NCBI RefSeq assembly: GCF_022869865.1
Contig: NZ_CP094984.1
Coordinates: 1,054,001 to 1,118,000, forward strand
Length of the DNA stretch: 64,000 bases
Direction of reading: 5' to 3'
Source of the DNA: Arthrobacter zhangbolii
Lineage (GTDB): Bacteria > Actinomycetota > Actinomycetes > Actinomycetales > Micrococcaceae
This document shows, in pieces, positions 8,547 through 19,463 of the stretch. The notes under the pieces were generated by a model. The model was not told where the DNA came from. It saw nothing but the letters and a program-made list of their open reading frames with translations, and made no database searches. Numbering within the stretch: the first letter of the stretch is position 1; the number at the start of each line of letters is the position of its first letter. Made by a program: the position numbers and the translations under genes.

Positions 8547-10949
8547 TCAGTCATGGCGGAAGCGCACCGCGAGCGACGGCGGCAGGAATCTGGCCCGCAG
8601 CCGGTCCGGCAGCCGGGCCGTCCGGCCTAGGGCAGATTCCACGGTCCTGATATCGGACCAGTCGGCGGCGGGTGACCGCACAGCCGTACCGGATTGGCCG
8701 GGTGGGGGCTGCCCGTGCTGTGTCCCCTGCGCCTGCCGGGCAGCTCGTGAATAAAGCTCCTCCTCGTAGGCGCGGCGGATTCGGTCCAGGGCTTCCTGCG
8801 CTCCGGCATTGAACCCGGCCTGCCGGCCCAGCCTGTCGGCGTAGCTGCGCGGCGTATCGGAGACCTGCCCCGGGTAACCGTAGTCCTGTCCCAGATCAGC
8901 CAGCTCGTCCCAGACGGGGGCCGAGCGCGCAGCGTTGCTCACGGTGGAGGCGTTGCGGCGGCGGAGCGTCCGGAGCCGGCGCAGGCTCCACGGCGTGCAG
9001 GCGGCAGCCGCGGCTGCCAGTACCGCAGCGGCCGTCCATAGCCAGGCCGTGCTGCCGGTCTCAGCAGGTTCCAGTACGGCTTCGGGTGCCAGCGGCGTTT
9101 CCCTCGGTGTTGGCCGGGGTGCGGGTACTGCTTCGCCGATCCTCGGATCTTCATCAGCGCGCGGATTGGTGCTGGGCTGTGTCTGCGCCTGCTGCTGGGC
9201 ATAGTCGGGCACGGACCCGCGCGAGGGGGTGGGCTCAAAGCGCACCCAGCCGGCGTCCTCGAAGTAGAGTTCCGGCCAGGCGTGGGCATCCGTGGAATCC
9301 ACTTCGAACAGGCGCATGGACTCTCCGCCGGGTCCGGGCACCTCGGAGTCCTTGCCGGTGGAACGCCCCGGTGCGTAGCCCAGCGCCATGCGGCTGGGGA
9401 TCCCCTCCTGCCGTGCCATAACCGCCATCGCCGCTGCGAAATGCACGCAGTACCCGGCCTTGCGGTCCATGAATTTGGACAGGACGTCCAGCCCGTTTCC
9501 GTCATAGCCGCCGTCAACCGGTGCATCAAGGGAGTAGCTGAACTCAGCGCTGCGCAGGTAGTCCTGGATCGCCATGGCTTTGGCATAGGGTGTGCCCGCG
9601 GACCCGACGGCTTCCCGGGTGGCTTCGGCAATGTTGCCGGGCAGGCTGTCAGGCAGTTCGGTGAAGACCGGATCCACCGTCCCCTCCGGCACCGGAGGGG
9701 CCACGGCAAGCTGCTGCGGGGTCGGTGCCGCTAACACGCTGACCACTTGGTAAGCCTGCGGCGCGGGCCCGTCATCGTCGTCGTTCAGCACGGTCATGGT
9801 CTTCGGATCCCAGGACCATGAGCCCTCCGCGCCGGTGACGCCCACCGGATAGTAGGGGGCCAGCAGCCAGGGACTGGAATAAGTATCCGAACTGATCCGG
9901 GTTACCACCCGTTTGTCGGAGAGACTGGAACCGCCGTCGCTGCCCATCCCCGAGACACCGTTACGGCGTTCCCCGGTGCGCAGATCAGGTGCCCAACGGC
10001 TCCCGGAGAAATCCTCCAACGTGGTGGAGCGAAGGTAGACCGGTTCATCGGAGGATGTCGCATAGGTTATCCGCCCGGCCGACTGCGGCTGGCGCAGGTC
10101 ATTTCCCAGTGTGACAACAGGGTTCAGCCCCGTGGTTCCTGACCAGAAATTGAAGCGGGTCCCCTGCGGGAAGGCGCCCGCGGTGAACCCCGGCAGTACC
10201 AGTGGCAGCATCAGGGCCAGAATAAGAGCGGCTCCCGAAACGGCGGCGCACCGGCCCAGCCAGCCACGGGGAGGGCCGGCACCCGGAACGGCCGGCTGGT
10301 GTTCCCGCCGGGCCCCGGCGCCCAGCACAAGCAGGTAGCCAACAGCAGCAAGTGTGAAGTACCCGGCGCCGAGGCTTTCCGGCAGCAGCACCGCCGGGAT
10401 CATCACCACCGCGACCAGGCCCAGTCCCGCAGTTGCAGGCATGCGCAGCGTCGCTGCCAGGGTGTCCGAAAGGACCGCCACGAGTCCTATCCCGGCGCAG
10501 CAAAGGAACACGATGCCGGGGAGCGCCTGGACCGGGGTGACTTCGGTGATGATGATGGTCCTTGCCTCGAGCAGCAGGGCATCGGCCCGCGCCAGGGTAC
10601 CGGGCCCGGGAAGGAAGCCGAGCGGTGATACGGATGAGGCAAACAGTCCGGTCAGCGTCATGATGAGGGCGGCGACGCCGGCAACCGGGATTACCGGAAG
10701 CGGGAGGCCCAGTCGCCGCGCTCCCGCCGTGGCCGCCAGGGGCAGCAGGACCGCCAGGACCAGCGGCGCCAGCCAGGACCAGCCCTCAATCACCCCGTGC
10801 AGGCTCAGGGAACACAACAGCACGGCGGCAGCCGTTGCCGCGCCCACTCCGAGGTTCGCCGAACCGCGGCCCGGGGCTGTGCGCCGCCCGGGACCGGCAG
10901 GGCGGTGCGGCTGCGGGTCAGGCGCCGGGCGGTTAAGCACTGCTGTCAT
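8547..10949 (-). CDS. TgpA-like membrane transglutaminase (DUF3488 plus transglutaminase-like domain)
   Basis: An 800-aa membrane protein. Six or so N-terminal hydrophobic segments form the DUF3488 part, then an extracytoplasmic transglutaminase-like domain with Cys501 (KAGYCVHFAAAM) and His556 (DAHAWPELYF), then another membrane segment (about 635-655) and a cytoplasmic tail with a DUF4129-like end. The third triad position is Glu572 (RFEPTP) rather than Asp, which I believe is common in actinobacterial members. The gene ends the moxR-DUF58-tgpA operon and overlaps its neighbour by ATGA (10946-10949). Proteins of this kind are thought to process or crosslink envelope proteins; the natural substrate is unknown. 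Confidence 0.9.
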   Translation of the reverse strand: MTAVLNRPAPDPQPHRPAGPGRRTAPGRGSANLGVGAATAAAVLLCSLSLHGVIEGWSWLAPLVLAVLLPLAATAGARRLGLPLPVIPVAGVAALIMTLTGLFASSVSPLGFLPGPGTLARADALLLEARTIIITEVTPVQALPGIVFLCCAGIGLVAVLSDTLAATLRMPATAGLGLVAVVMIPAVLLPESLGAGYFTLAAVGYLLVLGAGARREHQPAVPGAGPPRGWLGRCAAVSGAALILALMLPLVLPGFTAGAFPQGTRFNFWSGTTGLNPVVTLGNDLRQPQSAGRITYATSSDEPVYLRSTTLEDFSGSRWAPDLRTGERRNGVSGMGSDGGSSLSDKRVVTRISSDTYSSPWLLAPYYPVGVTGAEGSWSWDPKTMTVLNDDDDGPAPQAYQVVSVLAAPTPQQLAVAPPVPEGTVDPVFTELPDSLPGNIAEATREAVGSAGTPYAKAMAIQDYLRSAEFSYSLDAPVDGGYDGNGLDVLSKFMDRKAGYCVHFAAAMAVMARQEGIPSRMALGYAPGRSTGKDSEVPGPGGESMRLFEVDSTDAHAWPELYFEDAGWVRFEPTPSRGSVPDYAQQQAQTQPSTNPRADEDPRIGEAVPAPRPTPRETPLAPEAVLEPAETGSTAWLWTAAAVLAAAAAACTPWSLRRLRTLRRRNASTVSNAARSAPVWDELADLGQDYGYPGQVSDTPRSYADRLGRQAGFNAGAQEALDRIRRAYEEELYSRAARQAQGTQHGQPPPGQSGTAVRSPAADWSDIRTVESALGRTARLPDRLRARFLPPSLAVRFRHD

Positions 10950-12361
10950 GAGAACGTGCTTTCAACAACGGGCCCGGGCTTCCGCCGGGGTCCGGCACCC
11001 GCGTGCGCGGCCGGAGTTGCCGCGCCGGTACCGTCGCGGTCGCGGTCCAGAAGGGCCCAGGCCGATGCTATGGGTGTTGCCGGGGCCACGGCCGCGGCTA
11101 CCCAGCCTGCCTCACGGAGGATTCTCAGCACCGGACGGAGGTCCGCCGGCCGGTCGGTGACCAGCAGGGCCAGGGGCTGGGGCGAGTACCGTGCTGCTCC
11201 GGCAAGCGCGGTGGCCTCCGACGTAGTGAGCCGTCCGCCGATCATCAGCAACGGACCGGGCGTCCGTCCGCCGGCAAGACCGTCGAGCAGGGTGTCGCCG
11301 AACGGCTCTGCGGGAAGGGGATCCGCCGTCTGGGCCGGTGCGGGGGCCGCGGGCTGCAGACCCAGACCGGCCAGGCCCTCCGCCAGGTTGTGTACGCCGT
11401 CTGATCCGCCGAACCCGGATTCATCAGCGTCAACCGCGGAAGGGGAGTGCAGCAGGCCGGGGGACGAGGACTCATCCACGAAACGGACGCTGTAGCCCCC
11501 GTCGGAGAAGTGGACGGCGCCGGAGATGACGGCGGAAACCGCCCACTCGAAGGACTCGGTGGTCAGCAGTTCCCGGGAATCATCGGAGCCAGGCAGAGCT
11601 CCCGCACCGTAGGCTGCCGCCCTCTGGTCCAGCAGGATGGATGCGGTAGGTGCCGTGACGGGTTCTTCCTGCCGCACCATCAGCTCGCCGTGCCGGGCTG
11701 TCGCGGGCCAATGCACGCGGCGCATAGGGTCGCCGTACCGGTACTCGCGGGTGGTGGCGTCGTCTTCGCTGGGGGTGCCGCGGCGTCTGCTCGGCGAGGT
11801 GCCCTCGGTTCCCCTTGCCCCGGACAGGGCGAGCACCGGCAGATCCTGGGGTGCGGGGGCAACAGCCAGCTGGTCGGTCCCGCCCAGGGTGTGGACCGTT
11901 TTCGCAAGGCCGAAGGGGTCCAGGAACTCCGCCGTGACCGGGCCGATGGCGTACAGCCCGCGCCGGCTTGAGCGCAACCGGTATTCGTAGGTGCTGGCTC
12001 TGCCGTCAACGGCCAGACCGGACGGGAAATGGAATTCCGGACTCCGGCCGAAACGCAGCGGAAGTCCCTCACGCATGGTCGCTGAGGGTATCTGGCTCCC
12101 ACGGCAGCGGATGCTGAGTTGCACTGTGGCTGCCGTGCCGGTTTCCGTCAGCGGCGGCGTGAAGGTCCTTTCGACATCGAAGCCCGGCTTGGCCAGCCGC
12201 AGCAGGACCGCGGCGGCAAGCGGCAGCCCCATCAGCAGGACGGCAACAGCAAGCAGATCCCTGCGCCCGAGCACCCCTGCCGCCAGAAGGAACGCGGCCC
12301 CGGCGCTTAGCAGGCCCCATCCGCGAGGCGTGAATAAGCCCGTGAGGGAGGGAATCTGCAT
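10946..12361 (-). CDS. DUF58 domain protein
   Basis: A 471-aa protein with two hydrophobic segments near the N-terminus (about residues 12-50) and the DUF58 core, including TREYRYGDPMRRVHWPATAR and the following LMVRQEE. DUF58 proteins have a von Willebrand A-like fold and nearly always occur with a MoxR ATPase and a TgpA-type transglutaminase, exactly as here. It overlaps the downstream gene by four bases and starts 38 bp after moxR, so the three are co-transcribed. The role is presumed to be assembly or activation of envelope proteins under control of the MoxR chaperone; no direct function can be read from the sequence. Confidence 0.9.
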   Translation of the reverse strand: MQIPSLTGLFTPRGWGLLSAGAAFLLAAGVLGRRDLLAVAVLLMGLPLAAAVLLRLAKPGFDVERTFTPPLTETGTAATVQLSIRCRGSQIPSATMREGLPLRFGRSPEFHFPSGLAVDGRASTYEYRLRSSRRGLYAIGPVTAEFLDPFGLAKTVHTLGGTDQLAVAPAPQDLPVLALSGARGTEGTSPSRRRGTPSEDDATTREYRYGDPMRRVHWPATARHGELMVRQEEPVTAPTASILLDQRAAAYGAGALPGSDDSRELLTTESFEWAVSAVISGAVHFSDGGYSVRFVDESSSPGLLHSPSAVDADESGFGGSDGVHNLAEGLAGLGLQPAAPAPAQTADPLPAEPFGDTLLDGLAGGRTPGPLLMIGGRLTTSEATALAGAARYSPQPLALLVTDRPADLRPVLRILREAGWVAAAVAPATPIASAWALLDRDRDGTGAATPAAHAGAGPRRKPGPVVESTFS

Positions 12362-12399
12362 GGCTGCCTTTCACTTGGCGGGGAGCGGGGCGCAGGCTG

Positions 12400-13464
<1,065 letters not shown>

Positions 13465-13600
13465 GGACACCTTCCGTGCTGGGCATTAGGCGGCAAGAGC
13501 CGTGAGCGGCTGCAAGGTCCTGAATACTGGCGCATTATCCGAACCCCGGACAGGCCAGCAGCCGCCGGCGGGACTTGTCCGTCCAGAGTACAAGCTCCCT

Positions 13601-13606
13601 TAGGCT
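13601..13606 (+). promoter_or_regulatory. Probable -10 element for leaderless tatD
   Basis: TAGGCT is seven bases before the tatD ATG, with a TTGTCC -35-like hexamer at 13575-13580. No ribosome binding site precedes the ATG, so a leaderless message is likely. Confidence 0.35.
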
Positions 13607-13613
13607 TAAGAAC

Positions 13614-14600
13614 ATGAGTAAATGCAGCGGATATGTTCCGGGCAGCACACCGGCAGCCTACCTTCCGGAAGGAATCGGCGCGGATGCGGTGCGGCATAAG
13701 GGGAAGGGCTACCCGCCCGCTCCGGAACCGCTGCCGGTTCCGGTCATGGACAATCACACCCACTTCGACTTCCCGGCGGGTGATTTCCGGGTCGCCCTCG
13801 GGGCAGCACTCGACGCGGCCGAGGCCGCGGGGGTGAAGGGCGCCATCCAGGTAGGAACGGATCTGGAATCCTCCCGGTTTACCGCGAAGGCAGTCGACGC
13901 CGATCGCAGGCTCCTCGGCGCAGTGGCCATCCACCCGAATGACGCCCCGCAGCTGGCGGCGGAGGGAACCCTGGACACGGCGCTCGCCGAAATTGAAGCG
14001 CTCGCAGCCCATCCGAGGATCCGGGCCATCGGGGAAACCGGGCTGGATTATTTCCGGACAGGCGAGGACGGACTCGAACGCCAGCAGTATTCGTTCCGCC
14101 GGCACATGGACATCGCCAAGCGGCTCGGCCTCGCACTGCAGATCCACGACCGTGATGCCCACGCCGACGTCGTGCGGCTGCTGAAGGAGGAGGGCGCCCC
14201 GGGGACGGTGGTGTTCCACTGTTTCTCAGGCGACGCGGAACTGGCTCGGATCTGCAACGAGAACGGCTGGTACATGTCCTTCTCCGGGACAGTGACGTTC
14301 AAGAACTCGCACGGCCTGCACCAGGCGCTCGCCGAGGCTGACAGGAACCTGCTCCTGGTTGAAACCGACGCCCCGTTCCTTACGCCCCATCCGCACCGGG
14401 GCCGCCCGAATGCCAGCTACATGGTTCCTTACACGGTGCGTTTCATGGCTGACCGGCTGGACCTGACTGCGGCCGAACTGGGGGAGTCCCTGGCGGCCAA
14501 TACCGAGCGGGCCTACGGCTCCTGGACGGATACCCGGAGTGTGGACGCGACCGCGGAAACTGCTCCCGGCGGCACCCGCGGAGCCCATCCGGAGCGGTAG
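13614..14600 (+). CDS. tatD: TatD family metal-dependent hydrolase (DNase)
   Basis: About 328 aa, a TIM-barrel metallohydrolase. The metal ligands are visible in order: DNHTHFD (HxH), GETGLDYFR (Glu), LQIHDRDAHADV (His), VFHCFSGD (His) and LLVETDAPFLTP (Asp). TatD proteins are 3'-5' exonucleases / DNases implicated in DNA repair and quality control. An N-terminal extension of some 45 residues before the first metal motif is usual in this bacterial group. The ATG at 13614 is chosen over a TTG at 13575, which coincides with a possible -35 element. It precedes the Rpf gene as in many actinobacteria, where tatD, rpf, rsmA and ispE cluster. Confidence 0.92.
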   Translation: MSKCSGYVPGSTPAAYLPEGIGADAVRHKGKGYPPAPEPLPVPVMDNHTHFDFPAGDFRVALGAALDAAEAAGVKGAIQVGTDLESSRFTAKAVDADRRLLGAVAIHPNDAPQLAAEGTLDTALAEIEALAAHPRIRAIGETGLDYFRTGEDGLERQQYSFRRHMDIAKRLGLALQIHDRDAHADVVRLLKEEGAPGTVVFHCFSGDAELARICNENGWYMSFSGTVTFKNSHGLHQALAEADRNLLLVETDAPFLTPHPHRGRPNASYMVPYTVRFMADRLDLTAAELGESLAANTERAYGSWTDTRSVDATAETAPGGTRGAHPER

Positions 14601-16097
<1,497 letters not shown>

Positions 16098-16100
16098 CAC

Positions 16101-17351
16101 CTACCGCGGCAGGCCCGGCCCGATGCGCCCGGTGCTGACCCGGTGGGCCAGACCTGCCACATGAGCAGCGCGGTCCGCGGCTCCCACCGACCGGAAGCGC
16201 TGCTCACTGTCGGCCAGGTAGGCCGAGCCGTCTTCGGGCCGGCCGGTGCGCGCCAGGGCCAGTCCAAGGTGAAGGGCAACCTCGCCGGAAGTCTGTGGCG
16301 GGAGTTCCTCCCGCCGGGCGTAAACGTCGGAGAGCATCCCTACGGCCAGCGTATGGTCGCCGTTCAGGTCCAGCCAGATGCCACGGCTGTGCACCAGTTC
16401 CAGTTGCGCTGAGACCGGCAGCCCCACCACGGCCGTGGCCGCCTCGGCATGCTCAATGCACGCCAGGGTCTCGCCGTCATGGATCCCGGCAGCCAGTCGC
16501 ATGGCAGCCGTGCCACTGTTGAACCGTGCCCACAGTTCGACGTCGGCCCCTGGCTGGAGCAGGCCCGCCGCGGCACGGTGGTGCCGGAGCCCGCCGGCAG
16601 GATCTCCGCACCGGAAGGCCACGTTCCCGACGGCCCAGAACGCCTTCCCCTTGGCCTGACGCCCCATCCCTCCCTCGAGCAGGGGCAGCATAAGGGTGCT
16701 GCAGTACTCCCAGGCTTCATCCAGCCGGCCGGCTTCCGCCAGCGCACATACCAGGGCCTCGGAAGCGTCAAGGAACACTTCCGGCCCCAGCCCCTGGCCG
16801 TGCGCTGCCCGGACGGCGGCGCGGGCGTGGGTGATGGCCGCGCCGAGGTCCCCGAGCCCGAGCCAGGCCGAGGAGAGCAACGTCTCCGCCTGTGCCTTCA
16901 GTCCCTGTTCCTCCCCGGCCAGCGGGTGGTACGCCAGCAGTGCCGTCTCCCGGATGCAGTCCCGAAAAGCATGGACCGTGTGCAGGCAGCGGGCGCCCAG
17001 ATAGGTCATCGCCCACCAGCCTGCTGAATCACCGATGGTCCGCGACGCACCCGCGGCTGCACCGGAGAGCCGAAGGGCTTCCGTGTAATCGCGTTCATCC
17101 AGGCACTGCCTGGCGGAAAGAGCCAGAAACAACGGGCTGTCCTGGAGCCGGCCCGGCCAGGGGCCGGCACGTCCCGGTACAGCAGCGAGCCGCTCGGCGA
17201 ACAGCTCGACCGCTCGCGGCGCGGGTTCCCGCCTGCCGGTTTCGTAGAGGGATATCTCATGCGGCGCATAGATGCCGTTTCCGAGTTCTGCCTGTGTAAG
17301 GCGCCGGTCCAAGCGTTCCGAGCGCAGCTGTTCACCGAATGATTTGCCCAT
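16101..17351 (-). CDS. XRE-family transcriptional regulator with TPR-like C-terminus
   Basis: A 416-aa protein. Residues 6-60 form a helix-turn-helix of the XRE/Cro type (RRLTQAELGNGIYAPHEISL, then YETGRREPAP), and the remaining 350 residues are alpha-helical and Ala/Leu-rich, with repeated paired helices that look like tetratricopeptide repeats. Such proteins resemble Gram-positive quorum or metabolic regulators whose TPR part binds a small ligand or peptide; no ligand can be proposed. The ATG at 17351 has a good GGGAACGGA site; the frame remains open to 17696 but that part would overlap the rsmA start. It is divergent from rsmA, with 248 bp between them, and no partner peptide gene is seen nearby. 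Confidence 0.8.
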   Translation of the reverse strand: MGKSFGEQLRSERLDRRLTQAELGNGIYAPHEISLYETGRREPAPRAVELFAERLAAVPGRAGPWPGRLQDSPLFLALSARQCLDERDYTEALRLSGAAAGASRTIGDSAGWWAMTYLGARCLHTVHAFRDCIRETALLAYHPLAGEEQGLKAQAETLLSSAWLGLGDLGAAITHARAAVRAAHGQGLGPEVFLDASEALVCALAEAGRLDEAWEYCSTLMLPLLEGGMGRQAKGKAFWAVGNVAFRCGDPAGGLRHHRAAAGLLQPGADVELWARFNSGTAAMRLAAGIHDGETLACIEHAEAATAVVGLPVSAQLELVHSRGIWLDLNGDHTLAVGMLSDVYARREELPPQTSGEVALHLGLALARTGRPEDGSAYLADSEQRFRSVGAADRAAHVAGLAHRVSTGRIGPGLPR

Positions 17352-17587
17352 TCCGTTCCCGCCAATCCCCGGGTATGCGGCACGCTGTAGGGGGCCGCAG
17401 GTGCGCTCGATGCTACCGGTCGGGGAATGGCTGGGGCAGAGCATAAAGCGCTTCTCGGGGGTAAACCAGCCAACTGGTTTTTCCTCGACGGGGACCAGGT
17501 CCTGACCCGGGGATCCGGGGCCGTCGGGACCGGCCGTGGGCGGCCCCCGGGGATGCCTGCCGGCTCGGGCGGGTACCCCCGCTCCGC

Positions 17588-17593
17588 TAGTAT
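17588..17593 (+). promoter_or_regulatory. Probable -10 element for leaderless rsmA
   Basis: TAGTAT is followed by exactly six bases and then the rsmA GTG at 17600. There is no ribosome binding site, so transcription and translation probably start at the same base. Confidence 0.5.
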
Positions 17594-17599
17594 TACTGG

Positions 17600-18484
17600 G
17601 TGAGTGAATCCGAACCTGCCCCCCGATCATCGGTCCCTGCGCTCCTTGGCGCCTCGGATATACGGGCGCTGGCAGAGGAACTTGGCGTCCGGCCAACCAA
17701 GACGCTCGGACAGAACTTTGTTATTGACGGCAATACCATCCGCCGGATTGTGGCGGCAGCGGATATCCAGCCGGGGGAGACAGTCCTTGAGGTCGGTCCC
17801 GGCCTGGGTTCGCTGACCCTCGGCCTGCTGGACGCCGCGGAAACGGTGGTGGCGGTGGAAATTGACCCCGTCCTCGCCGGCAGGCTGCCCGCTACCGTGG
17901 CTGAACGCCGCCCGGAAGCCGCGCACCGGCTCCACGTGGTCCTGGGCGACGGCATGCGGATCACCGAACTGCCTGCCCAGCCCACGGCACTGGTTGCCAA
18001 TCTGCCCTACAACGTGGCGGTTCCGGTGGTGCTGCATCTGTTGGAGCACTTCCCTTCGCTGCAGCACGGCCTCGTAATGGTCCAGGATGAGGTGGCGGAC
18101 CGGATGGCCGCCAAGCCGGGCTCGAAAACGTACGGTGTTCCCTCGGTCAAGGCAGCCTGGTACGGCACCATGCGCAAGGCCGGTGTGATTGGCATGAACG
18201 TTTTCTGGCCGGCTCCGAAGATCGCGTCCGGGCTGGTGGGATTCACCCGCCACGACCCGCCGCAGACCCGCGCCAGCCGGCAGGAAGTGTTCGCCGTAAT
18301 CGATGCAGCGTTCGCCCAGCGCCGCAAAACGCTGCGCGCCGCTCTCGCAGGGTGGGCAGGCAGCCCGGCCGAGGCGGAGACAGCCCTCCGCACCGCCGGC
18401 GTGGATCCGAGCGCCCGCGGCGAGGTCCTGGACATCGCCGCCTTCGCCCGCATCGCCGAGGCACGAAAGGCCCTCCTTGCCTGA
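17600..18484 (+). CDS. rsmA: 16S rRNA adenine(1518)/adenine(1519)-N6-dimethyltransferase
   Basis: A 294-aa KsgA/RsmA protein that dimethylates two adjacent adenines near the 3' end of 16S rRNA during small-subunit maturation. SAM-binding motif I is [13 protein letters not shown], followed by VVAVEID, and the catalytic motif IV is [30 protein letters not shown] at the start is the family N-terminal signature. GTG at 17600 is the only suitable start. It is followed 10 bp later by ispE, the standard actinobacterial order. Confidence 0.97.
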   Translation: MSESEPAPRSSVPALLGASDIRALAEELGVRPTKTLGQNFVIDGNTIRRIVAAADIQPGETVLEVGPGLGSLTLGLLDAAETVVAVEIDPVLAGRLPATVAERRPEAAHRLHVVLGDGMRITELPAQPTALVANLPYNVAVPVVLHLLEHFPSLQHGLVMVQDEVADRMAAKPGSKTYGVPSVKAAWYGTMRKAGVIGMNVFWPAPKIASGLVGFTRHDPPQTRASRQEVFAVIDAAFAQRRKTLRAALAGWAGSPAEAETALRTAGVDPSARGEVLDIAAFARIAEARKALLA

Positions 18485-18494
18485 GGAAAGCACG

Positions 18495-19457
18495 ATGACC
18501 CCGGCCCCATCCGCTTCCGTCCGTGTGCAGGCTCCCGGGAAGATCAATGTTTCCCTCAAGGTCGGTCCGCCGAGGCCGGACGGCTACCACAGCGTCGCCA
18601 GCATCTACCTGGCCGTGTCCCTCTTTGAGGAAGTTACGGCAACGGAGTGGGACGGGGACGGGGTCCGGGTCAGCCTCAGTGACCCGGACGGCCGGGTTCC
18701 GCTCGAAGGCATCCCGCAGGACGCGGATAATCTGGCCGCCCGTGCGGCGCGTGCCGTGGCGAAGCGTGCCGGCCGCAGCCCCCGCGTCCACCTGCACATC
18801 GCCAAACGAGTGCCGGTTGCCGGCGGAATGGGCGGCGGATCGGCCGATGCCGCAGCTGCCCTCGTGGCTTGCAACGAACTGTGGAACGCCGGCCTCAGCC
18901 GCCGTGAGCTGGCTGAACTCGCAGCCGGCCTCGGAGCCGACGTACCGTTCTCCCTGATGGGCGGGGTCGCAGCAGGACTGGGCGTGGGGGACAGGCTGAC
19001 TCCGGTCGCGGCGGCGGCGCCGCTGCACTGGGTCCTGGTCCCGGCCGGCTACGGTCTGTCCACCCCGAAGGTTTATGCCGAGACGGACCGCCTCCGCGCG
19101 GATACTGCCGTGGCCGAACCTGTTCAGGCGGATCCGGACGTCCTGGCGGCCATCGCCTCCGGGAACCCCGGGGAGCTGGCCGGCGTTTTAGCCAATGACC
19201 TGCAGCCGGCGGCCCTGGAGCTGGCACCGCAGCTGGAACCCGTTCTGGCGGCCGGGACCCGGCTGGGCGCCCTGGCCGGCATGGTGTCCGGCTCCGGACC
19301 CACCCTTGCGTTCCTCGCCTCCGATGAAACCGGTGCGGCAGCCCTGGCCGCCGCTCTGCGTGCCGAGGGACATGGCGCACTCGCCGTTCACGGCCCGGCC
19401 GCCGGCGCCGTCGTCCTTCCGGAGGCCGCCCCCGAATCACCGACGTACAGAAAGTAG
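18495..19457 (+). CDS. ispE: 4-diphosphocytidyl-2-C-methyl-D-erythritol kinase
   Basis: A 320-aa GHMP kinase of the MEP isoprenoid pathway that phosphorylates the 2-hydroxyl of CDP-methylerythritol. APGKINVSLKVGPPRPDGYH is the N-terminal signature, PVAGGMGGGSADAAAAL is the GHMP ATP-binding loop with the catalytic Asp following in GADVPFSLMGG, and SGSGPTLAFL is the C-terminal motif. The ATG at 18495 has GAGGAAAG five bases upstream; the longer open frame back to 18303 overlaps rsmA and is ignored. It is between rsmA and an ABC-F gene, six bases from the latter, so probably one operon. Confidence 0.96.
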   Translation: MTPAPSASVRVQAPGKINVSLKVGPPRPDGYHSVASIYLAVSLFEEVTATEWDGDGVRVSLSDPDGRVPLEGIPQDADNLAARAARAVAKRAGRSPRVHLHIAKRVPVAGGMGGGSADAAAALVACNELWNAGLSRRELAELAAGLGADVPFSLMGGVAAGLGVGDRLTPVAAAAPLHWVLVPAGYGLSTPKVYAETDRLRADTAVAEPVQADPDVLAAIASGNPGELAGVLANDLQPAALELAPQLEPVLAAGTRLGALAGMVSGSGPTLAFLASDETGAAALAAALRAEGHGALAVHGPAAGAVVLPEAAPESPTYRK

Positions 19458-19463
19458 TTCCGA